Source of the DNA: a bacterium
Lineage (GTDB): Bacteria; Myxococcota_A; Bradymonadia; UBA7976; UBA1532
Direction: 5' to 3'
NCBI GenBank assembly: GCA_030426085.1
Contig: JAUHYW010000012.1
Span: 96,616-160,615 of the forward strand
DNA: 64,000 nt
The notes beneath the pieces were generated by a model, which saw only the letters and a program-made list of their open reading frames with translations, searched no databases and was not told where the DNA came from. Positions 25,329-34,824 of the stretch are shown piece by piece. The position numbers and the translations under genes were made by a program. How positions within the stretch are numbered: the first letter of the stretch is position 1; every line of letters begins with the position of its first letter.

Positions 25329-26552
25329 TCAAACCCGGCGGCTGCGGCCGAAGATGCGGCCCCAGGTGCGCTTGCGCGGTCGGGTCAGCCGGGTCGAGAA
25401 CCACTGCACGTCCCGCCGGTTGACCCCACACAGCACCAGCCCGGTGCCGGTCGCGTAGCGCGGGTTGCGCACGACGTCCACCAGCCCGTGCAGCCCCTTG
25501 GGCTGGGCCCGGGCGGCGGGCATGCCCATGACCTGCTCGGCCAGCTCGACCAGCCCCGGCAGGTTGGCGGTGCCCCCGGTGAGCACCACCCCGCCGGGCA
25601 GGCCGTTGGCGTAGCCCAGCGGGCGCAGCTCCTCGGCGACGAGCCGCAGGATCTCCTCGGCCCGGGCCTCGATGATCTGGCACAGCAGCGTGCGCTCGAT
25701 CTCCCGCGGCTTGCGGCCGCCGACCCCGGGCACCGAGACCCGCTCGTCGGCGTCGATCAGCTCGGCGAGCGCGCAGCCGTGGGCCTGCTTGAGGTGCTCG
25801 GCCTCGACGGTCGGCGTATTGAGGCAGTCCTTGATGTCGCTGGTGACGTGCTGCCCGCCGATGCCGAGCACCGTCGAGTGCACGATCTGGCCCTGGTCGA
25901 AGACCGCGATGTCGGTGGTGTCGCCCCCGATGTCGACCAGCACCACCCCCAGGTCGCGCCCCTGGGGGCTCAGCAGCGCCTCGGCCTGGGCCAGCGGGGC
26001 CAGGATCATGTCGATCACCCGCAGCTTCGCCTGCCGGATGCACTGTTCGAGCTGCTTGAGCGCCTGGATATCCCCCACGACGAGGTGCGCGTGCACCTCG
26101 AGCCGCACCCCCTCGACGCCCACCGGGCGGGTGATGCCCGCCTGACCGTCGATGATGAACGACTGGGGCACCGCGTGCAGGATGGCCTTGTCCGGGGGCA
26201 GCTTGACCGCGCAGGCCATGTCCATGCAGGCCCGCACGTCGTCGGTGTCGACGGTGCCGCTGCGGATGCGCACCATGCCGTGGCTGTTGAAGCTCTCCAG
26301 GTGGCGCCCGCTGACCGAGACGTAGATCTCCTTGATCTCGCAGCCGGCCATCAGCTCGGCCTCTTCGACCGCCTCCCGGATGCTGGTCACCGCCTGCTGC
26401 TGGTCGCAGACGGTGCCCGCCTTGAGCCCGGCCGCGGGGTGGGTCCCGGTGCCGATGATGTCGATCTGGCCGTCTTCGTGGCGCACGCCGATGACGCACT
26501 TCACCGCGTTGGTCCCCAGGTCGAGCCCGGCCACGATCATCTGCTTGCTCAT
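25329..26552 (-). CDS. ftsA: Cell division protein FtsA
   Basis: 407 residues, actin-like ATPase that tethers FtsZ to the membrane. Phosphate-1 motif GLDLGTNAVKC near the N-terminus, VDIGGDTTDIAVF (phosphate 2), and VVLTGGTANLPGL (adenosine site) are present, with the extra 1C domain between. The C-terminus (RPRKRTWGRIFGRSRRV) is a basic amphipathic helix fitting the membrane-targeting sequence. ATG 26552 has GGGAG eight bases upstream and lies two bases after the ftsQ stop. Confidence 0.96.
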   Translation of the reverse strand: MSKQMIVAGLDLGTNAVKCVIGVRHEDGQIDIIGTGTHPAAGLKAGTVCDQQQAVTSIREAVEEAELMAGCEIKEIYVSVSGRHLESFNSHGMVRIRSGTVDTDDVRACMDMACAVKLPPDKAILHAVPQSFIIDGQAGITRPVGVEGVRLEVHAHLVVGDIQALKQLEQCIRQAKLRVIDMILAPLAQAEALLSPQGRDLGVVLVDIGGDTTDIAVFDQGQIVHSTVLGIGGQHVTSDIKDCLNTPTVEAEHLKQAHGCALAELIDADERVSVPGVGGRKPREIERTLLCQIIEARAEEILRLVAEELRPLGYANGLPGGVVLTGGTANLPGLVELAEQVMGMPAARAQPKGLHGLVDVVRNPRYATGTGLVLCGVNRRDVQWFSTRLTRPRKRTWGRIFGRSRRV

Positions 26553-26554
26553 CT

Positions 26555-27427
26555 TCAGCTCCCTTTCGGTTCGTCGTGTCGGCCGCCGAGCTCTTCGCCC
26601 AGGCCCCGCTGTCTCGGAATCTCGTCGACGATCGCCCGCTGGCGGTCCTCGCTGAGCAGGATGTAGCCGGCGTCCATGCGCCGGGCGGCCAGCGTGTCGA
26701 GGATCTGCTCGACGCGGCCGATCTTGTCCCGGAAGTCGCCCTGCCCCAGCGCCACCCGGGTGCGGCCGAGCATCAGCTCGAGTCGGCCGGCGGGGGCGAG
26801 GTGCACGCTGCCCAGCGGGCGGCGGGCGGCCAGCGGGCTCAGGGCGTAGCGCCGGGCGACGGCCAGCGCGGTCTGCACCCGCTCGCAGGCCCCCTCGGGG
26901 TCGAGGTCGAAGTCCTCCCGGCTCAGCCCGGTCACCAGCGGCAGCCCCTGCATCTCGTCGGGGCCGGCCTGGGCGAACGGGTGGCCGGTGGCGTCGACGA
27001 GGTAGGGCACGTCGAGCACCACCGCGCCCGAGGCCCGCCGCTCTTCGAGGCGGATGACGACCCGCTCGGGCAGCACCTTGGTCACCCGGGCGGTGGCGAC
27101 CCACGGGTGCAGCAGCAGCGCCTCGCGGGCGGCGTCGGCGTCGAAGTCGAAGATGTTGCGCGGCGTCGCCAGCCCGGTGGCCTCGATGATCGCCGGGCGG
27201 TCGAGGTGGGCGGTGGACTCGACGTCGATGTCGCGCACCAGGAAGTACGCCGACTGGTGCACCGCCCGGTAGCCGGCGAAGGCGAAGCCGGCGACGAAGC
27301 CGACGATGATCGCGAAGCGCACCACCGGCCGCAGGCCGTGCCACACCCAGGCCGTCAGCTCGGCGAGGCCGCCGAAGAAGCGCTTGACCCCGGCGAGGCG
27401 CTGCCCCTTGAAGCGGTTACCGGCCAT
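26555..27427 (-). CDS. ftsQ: Cell division protein FtsQ
   Basis: 290 residues. One N-terminal membrane segment (~36-55, VRFAIIVGFVAGFAFAGYR) is followed by a POTRA domain (FLVRDIDVESTAHLDRPAII, LLLHPWVATARVTKVLPERV) and the FtsQ beta domain. It belongs to the periplasmic divisome hub. The N-terminus is strongly basic. It overlaps ddl by 11 bases and ends two bases before ftsA, so it is translated in the same polycistron. The C-terminus has a charged tail (GEELGGRHDEPKG) after IVDEIPRQ. Confidence 0.92.
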   Translation of the reverse strand: MAGNRFKGQRLAGVKRFFGGLAELTAWVWHGLRPVVRFAIIVGFVAGFAFAGYRAVHQSAYFLVRDIDVESTAHLDRPAIIEATGLATPRNIFDFDADAAREALLLHPWVATARVTKVLPERVVIRLEERRASGAVVLDVPYLVDATGHPFAQAGPDEMQGLPLVTGLSREDFDLDPEGACERVQTALAVARRYALSPLAARRPLGSVHLAPAGRLELMLGRTRVALGQGDFRDKIGRVEQILDTLAARRMDAGYILLSEDRQRAIVDEIPRQRGLGEELGGRHDEPKGS

Positions 27428-28394
27428 CGGGGCCTCCTCCGCTCGGGAGCAGATCGGCGTGCATCGCCTCGACCCCCGGCGCGCAGCGGGCGGCCTCGAG
27501 GATGCGCACGCACAGCGCGCCGAAGGCGATGCCGGCGTGGGCCGCGATCTTGGGCAGCAGGCTGGTCGGGGTCATGCCGGGCAGGGTGTTCACCTCGATG
27601 ATCACCGGCCCGTCGGACCCCAGGATCACGTCGGTCCGGGTCGCGCCCCGGCAGCCGAGGCTGCGGTGGGCGGCGAGCGCGGCGGCCTCGACGGCGGCGG
27701 TGTCGGCGGCGTCGAGCCGGGGCGGCAGGTGGTAGCGGGTGCCGCTCTGGCCGTACTTGGCCTCGTAGTCGTAGAAGTCGCGGGCCGGCTCGATCTCGAC
27801 GCTGCCCAGCACGGCGTCGCCCATCACGCCCACCGACAGCTCGGGGCCCCGCACGAAGCGCTCGATGAGGGCCCGGGGCGCGGCGGCGGCCAGCGCGGCG
27901 GGCACCTGCGCCGCGTCGTGCACCAGGGTCACCCCCACGCTGCTGCCGTCGGCCACCGGCTTGATCGCGACCGGCAAGGGGAACGGCAGATCGGCGGCGC
28001 TCTTGCCCTTCAGGTCGTCGCCGCTCCACACGACGTCCTCGGCGACCCGCAGGCCGGCGGCAGCGAAGCGCTGCTTGGCCAGGGCCTTGTCGAAGGCGAA
28101 CAGGCTCGCCGCCAGCCCCTCGCCGGTGTAGGGGATGCCCATCCAGTCGAGCAGGCCCTGCACCCGGCCGTCCTCGCCCCACACCCCGTGCAGCGCGTTG
28201 TAGACCACGTCGACCCCGTGCTCGACGAGGCGGGCCGGCAGGTCGCGGCGGGCGTCGATGCGCACCACCCGGTAGCCCTCGCCCTCGAGCGCCTCGGCGA
28301 TGGCCGCGCCGGTGGTCAGGCTGACGTCCCGCTCGCGGCTGAGGCCGCCGAGCAGCACGCCCACGGTGGCGTCCTTCCAGATGCCTCGGCTCAT
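27417..28394 (-). CDS. ddl: D-alanine-D-alanine ligase
   Basis: 325 residues, ATP-grasp enzyme making D-Ala-D-Ala for the peptidoglycan stem. Motifs: VGVLLGGLSRERDVSL (N-terminal substrate loop), NALHGVWGEDGRVQG, PVAIKPVADGSSVGV (ATP site), RTDVIL and IIEVNTLPGMTPTSL (metal and substrate binding). ATG 28394 overlaps the murG stop (ATGA) with GGGAGGG upstream. In many proteobacteria murC and murB stand between murG and ddl; here they are absent. Confidence 0.95.
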   Translation of the reverse strand: MSRGIWKDATVGVLLGGLSRERDVSLTTGAAIAEALEGEGYRVVRIDARRDLPARLVEHGVDVVYNALHGVWGEDGRVQGLLDWMGIPYTGEGLAASLFAFDKALAKQRFAAAGLRVAEDVVWSGDDLKGKSAADLPFPLPVAIKPVADGSSVGVTLVHDAAQVPAALAAAAPRALIERFVRGPELSVGVMGDAVLGSVEIEPARDFYDYEAKYGQSGTRYHLPPRLDAADTAAVEAAALAAHRSLGCRGATRTDVILGSDGPVIIEVNTLPGMTPTSLLPKIAAHAGIAFGALCVRILEAARCAPGVEAMHADLLPSGGGPDGR

Positions 28395-29518
28395 GACGGA
28401 TCCCTCCCGGCCAGCGCGCACAGCGCCTCGACGATGCGGGCCCCCGCCTCGGGGCGGCCCCGGGCCCTGGCCTTCTGGGCCATCGCGGTCAGCGTCGCCG
28501 GGTCTTCGAGCAGCGACCCGATCTGCTCGACGAGGCCCTCGGTGGTGAGCGTATGCTCCGGGGCCAGGATCGCGGCGCCGTGGTCGGCGAGCGAGGCGGC
28601 GTTGGCGGTCTGGTGGTCGTCGGCGGCGCTGGGGAACGGCACGAACACCGCCGGCCGGCCGACGCAGGCCAGCTCGGCGACGGTGGTCGCCCCGGCCCGG
28701 GCGATGATCAGATCGGCCCACAGCATGGCCTCGACCATGTCGTCGATGAACGGCTCGACCCGCACGTCGGGCGCGTCGCCGTAGGCCGCCCGCACCGGGG
28801 CGTCCTTGTCCCGGCCGGTCTGGTGGCGCACGGCCAGATCGGGCAGCCGCTGCTTGAGCTGCATCAGCGCCGGGGGCAGCTTCTGGTTGAGCGCCCGGGC
28901 CCCCTGGCTGCCGCCGAGGATGAGCACGTTGCGCGTTCCGCCGGGCAGCGGGGCGCCCTCGACCGCGGCGATGAAGTCGGCCCGCACCGGGTTGCCGAGC
29001 ATGCGCACCTTCTTCGCCGGGAAGCCGGCCGCCGCCTCGGGGAAGGCGGTGAAGATCCGCTGCACGAACCGGCCGAGGATGCGGTTGGTGAGCCCCGGGC
29101 GGGCGTTCTGCTCGGCGATGGCGCTGGGGCGGCCGGCGAGCGCGGCGGCGAGCACCACCGGGCCCGAGATGTAGCCCCCGACGCCGAGCACCGCGGTCGG
29201 ATCGTGCTCGCGCACGACCTTGAACCCGCGCCAGATGGCCAGCGGCATCGACAGCAGGCTGCGCAGCCGCTCGACGAGGCCGGCGTTCTTGAGCCGGCGG
29301 GCCTCGACGGCGACGAACGGGTGCCCCAGGCCGGGGATGACCCGGGCCTCCATGCCCCGGGGGCTGCCGACGAAGACCACCTCGCCCCCGGTGATCTGCG
29401 CCAGCCACGCCTGGGCCACCGCCACCCCGGGGAAGACGTGGCCTCCGGTGCCGCCGCCGACGACCATCAGTCGGGGCGGCGCGCCCGGCGCGGGGCGCTT
29501 GTCGCCGCGCAGCATCAT
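28391..29518 (-). CDS. murG: UDP-GlcNAc:lipid I GlcNAc transferase MurG
   Basis: 375 residues, GT-B fold. N-terminal VVGGGTGGHVFPGVAVA is the first G-loop; LGVGGYISGPVVLAA, EQNARPGLTNRILG, LILGGSQGARALN and RAGATTVAELACVGRPAVFVP are hallmark blocks of the acceptor and UDP-GlcNAc sites. It adds GlcNAc to lipid I on the cytoplasmic face. The ATG at 29518 is the first of two adjacent ATGs and overlaps the ftsW stop. Confidence 0.96.
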   Translation of the reverse strand: MMLRGDKRPAPGAPPRLMVVGGGTGGHVFPGVAVAQAWLAQITGGEVVFVGSPRGMEARVIPGLGHPFVAVEARRLKNAGLVERLRSLLSMPLAIWRGFKVVREHDPTAVLGVGGYISGPVVLAAALAGRPSAIAEQNARPGLTNRILGRFVQRIFTAFPEAAAGFPAKKVRMLGNPVRADFIAAVEGAPLPGGTRNVLILGGSQGARALNQKLPPALMQLKQRLPDLAVRHQTGRDKDAPVRAAYGDAPDVRVEPFIDDMVEAMLWADLIIARAGATTVAELACVGRPAVFVPFPSAADDHQTANAASLADHGAAILAPEHTLTTEGLVEQIGSLLEDPATLTAMAQKARARGRPEAGARIVEALCALAGRDPS

Positions 29519-30761
29519 GCGGCCCCCTTCGCGGCCTTGCGCGGCCGGCCGCGGGCCTTCTTCTGCTTCTGCTTGACGTCGGCGTCGGGCAGCAGCCGGT
29601 GCAGCCACGCCGGGGGCGGCTCCTGGCGGCTGATGTTGAGCAGGATGCCGACGCCGACGCAGGTCAGCAGCATCGAGCTGCCGCCGTAGCTGACGAGGGG
29701 CAGCGTCAGCCCCTTGGTGGGCAGGAGCGCGGTGGCGACGGCCATGTTGGTCGCCGCCTGGAAGCCGATCTGGGCGGTGATGCCGAATGCCAGCAGCGCC
29801 CCGAACGCGGTGGGCGCGCTGCGGGCGATGGAGAAGCCGCGCCAGACGAAGATCGCGAACAGGGTGATGACGAAGGCGACGCCGACCCAGCCCAGCTCCT
29901 CGCCATAGATGCTGAAGATGAAGTCGGTGTGGGCCTCGGGCAGATACAGGAGCTTCTGCCGGCTGTTGCCCAGCCCCATGCCGAACCAGTCGCCGCTGCC
30001 GAAGCTGATGAGCGCCTGGTTGATGTGATACGAGACGCCCTGCGGGTCGTGCTCCGGGTCGAGGAAGGCCAGCAGCCGCTTGACCCGGTACGGCTCGGCG
30101 ATGATCGCCAGCGGCACCAGCGCCGCGCCGATGCCCACCAGCCCGCCGACGTGCAGCCAGCGCCCGCCGGCGGCCCACACCATCAGCACCATGATGCCGC
30201 CGCAGATGAGCGTGCTGCCGAAGTCGGGCTGCAGCATGAGCAGGCCGGCGATGGCCCCCAGCGCCAGGATGGGCTTGCCCCAGGCGGTCTTGAGGTCGTC
30301 GAGCTGCGCCTGACGGGCGCTGAGGTACCACGCCAGCAGCACGATCCAGGTGACCTTGATCGCCTCGCTCGGCTGGAAGCGCACCGGGCCGAAGCCGATC
30401 CAGCGGGCGGCGCCCTTGGCCGAGGCCGACATGCCCGGGATGAGCACGACGACGAGCAGCGCCATCGCCGCCAGGAACAGCGGCTTCGCCAGCCGGCGCC
30501 ACAGGTCGTGGTGGATGTTGAGGCACGCGATCAGCGCCAGCAGGCCGATGCCGCAGTAGGCCATCTGCCGCTCGAGGTAGAACGCGCCGTTGCCGGTGCG
30601 GGTCTCGGCGCTGACGATGCTGGCCGAGTAGACCATCACCACCCCGATGCCCATCAGCACGAACACCACCCCCAGCAGCACCCGGTCGTAGCGGAACTGC
30701 ACGATCCGGGTGGAGTCGGCGCCCTCCTCGGGGCGCAGGCGATGGCGCAGCCGGTCCAGCA

Positions 30762-30762
<1 letters not shown>
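29515..30762 (-). CDS. ftsW: SEDS peptidoglycan glycosyltransferase FtsW
   Basis: 415 residues with about ten membrane segments. SEDS hallmarks: GFGPVRFQPSEAIKV, a long periplasmic loop with GVSYHINQALISFGSG, IYGEELGW and TKGLTLPLVSYGGSS. It polymerises lipid II at the septum together with the FtsI transpeptidase encoded upstream. The C-terminus is basic (KQKQKKARGRPRKAAKG). Stop of mraY and start of ftsW share one base (TGATG). murD, often between mraY and ftsW, is not here. Confidence 0.95.
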
Positions 30763-31897
<1,135 letters not shown>

Positions 31898-31901
<4 letters not shown>

Positions 31902-33310
31902 CGGGCGGGGCCCTCCTCGCGATCGCGCAGCGCTTCGTAGACCCGCTCGAGGCGCACGCCCCGGGACCCCTTGAGCAGAATCGGCTGGCCCGGCCGGCGC
32001 AGGTCGATCACCGCGGCCGCGGCGGCCTCGGCGTCCTCCCGATGACGGGCCCGCTCGGGCGGCATGCCGGCGGCCCGGGCGGCCTCGACGAGGTGGGCCG
32101 ACAGCCGGCCGACCCCGATGAGCGTCGGCTCGCCCGGCAGCCGGGCCACCGCCTCGCCCGCTGCCCGGTGGGCGTCGACCCCGCCCGGCCCCAGCTCGAG
32201 CATGTCGCCGAGCACCAGCAGCCCGTCGGGGGCCCGGTCGGCGAAGGTGCGCACCGCCACCGCCATCGACTGGGGGTTGGCGTTGTAGCAGTCGAGCACC
32301 ACCGGCGTGCCGTCGGCCAGGGTTCGCATCTCGCCCCGCATCGACGGCGGCTCGACCTCGGCCAGCGCGGCGACGGCGGCCTCGGGGTCGACCCCCAGCG
32401 CCCGGCCCACCGCGATGGCGAGCAGCGCGTTGTGCAGGTTGTGGCGCCCGTCGAGCTTCAGCCGCAGGCGGTGGAGGCGGCCGTCGACCTCCACCGTGCC
32501 GGCGACGCCCCGCGTCGTCGTGCGCACCGCGCGCAGCCGCACGGCGTCGGCCGGCCGCTCGCCGACGCAGATCAGCGGCGCCCGCAGGCCGGCGGTGACC
32601 CGCCAGGGGAAGGGCACCCGGCTGGGCATGATCGCCAGCCCGACCGGAGGCAGCGCGTCGAACAGCTCGCCCTTGGCCCGGGCGATGGCCTCGACCGAGC
32701 CCAGCCCGGCGAGGTGGGCCGCGCCGACGCTGGTGAGGACCCCGATGCGGGGCCCGGCCAGGCTGGACAGGTAGCGGATCTCGCCGGCCGCGTTCATGCC
32801 CATCTCGACCACCGCGAAGCGGTACGGGGGGGCGTCGGGCTCGGCCAGCCGGAGCAGCGTCAGCGGCACGCCGAGGTGGTTGTTGAGGTTGCCCGCGGTG
32901 GCCAGGGTCGGGCCGGCGGTGGCCAGGACCGCGGCGACCATCTCCTTGGTGGTGGTCTTGCCGCTCGAGCCGGTCAGGCCCACCACGGTGCCCCGGAACT
33001 GCACCCGGGTCGCCGCCGCCAGCCGCCCCAGGGCCCGCACGGTGTCCGAGACGACCACCACGGTCGTGTCGCCCCCGAGCATCGGCAGCGCCGAGACGCC
33101 CCGCCGGTCGGCCACGATCACCGTCGCGCCCCGGTCGACCGCCTGCCCGGCGAAGCGATGCCCGTCGAAGCGCGGCCCGCGGATGCAGAAGAAGGCCGCC
33201 CCCGGGGGGCTGGTGCGGCTGTCGATCGAGATCGGGCCCAGCGGGCGATGCTCGCCGTCCATCAGCCGCCCGCCGGCCGCCCGGCACAAGGTCTGGGAGT
33301 CGAGCAGCAT
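31898..33310 (-). CDS. murF: UDP-MurNAc-tripeptide:D-Ala-D-Ala ligase MurF
   Basis: 470 residues, three-domain Mur ligase. Domain 1 (GPISIDSRTSPPGAAFFCIR) binds UDP; the central ATPase has VGLTGSSGKTTTKE (P-loop) and NLNNHLGVPLTLLR; domain 3 has DCYNANPQSM, characteristic of MurF. It adds D-Ala-D-Ala in the cytoplasm. Start and stop are coupled to murE (TGATG) and mraY (ATGA). No unusual changes noticed. Confidence 0.95.
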
Positions 33311-34824
33311 CAGCGCGCCCCCTCGGCTTCGAGGGCCGCCCGGGCCACCGCGGCGTCGTCGAACGGCCGCCGCACCCCGCCCACCTCTTGATAGCTCTCG
33401 TGGCCCTTGCCGGCGATGAGCACCGTGTCGCCCGGGCGGGCGGCGGCGATGGTGGCGCCGATGGCTTTCGCCCGATCGGGCTCGACCCAGACGTGCCCCG
33501 CTCGGGGGCCGTCGCTCTCCGGGCGCCCGGCGTCGAGCGCGCCCCGGGCGACCTCGGCGGCGATGGCCGCCGGGTCTTCGCTGCGGGGGTTGTCGCTGGT
33601 GACCACCACCCCGTCGGCGGTGGCCCCGGCGGCGCCCATCGGGGCCCGCTTGGTGCGATCGCGGTCGCCGGCCGAGCCGAAGACGCACCACAGCGCGCCC
33701 CGGGTCAGCGGGCGCAGCGTCTCGACGACCTGGCGCAGCGCGGCGGGGGTGTGGGCGTAGTCGACGAAGACCGCCAGCCCCCGGGTGTTGCCGATGCGCT
33801 GCAAGCGGCCGGGCACCTGGGCCTTGGCCAGCCCGGCGGCGATGGCGTCGGTCGGCAGCCCGATCGCGAGCGCCAGCGCCGCGGCCAGCGCCACGTTGCT
33901 CGCGTTGAACCGCCCCACCAGCGGGCTGGCCAGCGCCAGCGCGCCCCGGGGCGTCTGCAGCGTGCCCCGCAGGCCGTCGCCGTCGATGATGAGGTCGACG
34001 AAGGCCACGTCGGTCGAGCCGGCCAGCGACAGCCGCCACAGGATCAGCTCGGGGCGGGCGGCGGCCAGGGCGTCGGCCAGCGCGGCCCCGAACGGATCGT
34101 CGACGTCGATGACCGCCACCCCGTCGGCGCGCAGGTGCGTGAAGAACAGCGGCTTCTTGGCCTCGCCGTAGGCCTGCATGTCGCCGTGGTAGTCGAGGTG
34201 GTCGACGCTCAGGTTCGAGAAGCCCGCCGCCGCGAAGCGCACCCCGTCCACCCGGCGCTCGGCCAGCCCGACCGAGGTGACCTCCATCACCGCGGTCTCG
34301 ACCCCGGCCTCGACCATGCGGGCCAGCAGCCGGTGCAGCGCCGGCGCCTCGGGGGTGGTAAAGCGGGTGGCGTGGGTCGTGCCGGCGACCCGGTTGCCGA
34401 GGGTGCCGATCACGCCCTCCGGGCGGCCGGCGGCCCGCATCATCGCCGCCATCAGCGTGGCGATGGTGCTCTTGCCGTTGGTGCCGGTCACCCCCACCAG
34501 CCGCAGCGCCTCGGCCGGATCACCCCACAGCCGCGCCGCCAGCCGGGCCATCGCCGGGCGGGGGTCGTCGAGCCAGACCACCGGGCGATCACCCAGGCCC
34601 TCGACCGCGCCCCGATCGCTGCCCGCGGGCAGCGCCACCGCCACCGCGCCGGCCGCGACCGCCTGGGCCACGAAGCGCCGCCCGTCCGCCTGCCGCCCGG
34701 GCAGCGCCACGAACAGGGCCCCGGGCCGCACATCGCGGCTGTCGTGGGTCAGATCGGCCACCTCGACGTCGGCCCCGTCGAGCCGGGCGCCCGCGATCCC
34801 GTCCACCAGCGCGGAGAGCTTCAT
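33310..34824 (-). CDS. murE: UDP-MurNAc-tripeptide synthetase MurE (meso-DAP type)
   Basis: 504 residues. P-loop GVTGTNGKST (~111-120), TTPEAP, NLSVDHLDYHGDM and VDYAHTPAAL are MurE blocks. The amino-acid specificity motif is DNPR (~411-414), the form that selects meso-diaminopimelate, so the cell wall should be DAP-type. A local oddity: the usual EVSSH block reads EVTSV (~181-185), replacing the conserved His with Val. ATG 34824 overlaps the ftsI stop (ATGA). Confidence 0.95.
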   Translation of the reverse strand: MKLSALVDGIAGARLDGADVEVADLTHDSRDVRPGALFVALPGRQADGRRFVAQAVAAGAVAVALPAGSDRGAVEGLGDRPVVWLDDPRPAMARLAARLWGDPAEALRLVGVTGTNGKSTIATLMAAMMRAAGRPEGVIGTLGNRVAGTTHATRFTTPEAPALHRLLARMVEAGVETAVMEVTSVGLAERRVDGVRFAAAGFSNLSVDHLDYHGDMQAYGEAKKPLFFTHLRADGVAVIDVDDPFGAALADALAAARPELILWRLSLAGSTDVAFVDLIIDGDGLRGTLQTPRGALALASPLVGRFNASNVALAAALALAIGLPTDAIAAGLAKAQVPGRLQRIGNTRGLAVFVDYAHTPAALRQVVETLRPLTRGALWCVFGSAGDRDRTKRAPMGAAGATADGVVVTSDNPRSEDPAAIAAEVARGALDAGRPESDGPRAGHVWVEPDRAKAIGATIAAARPGDTVLIAGKGHESYQEVGGVRRPFDDAAVARAALEAEGAR

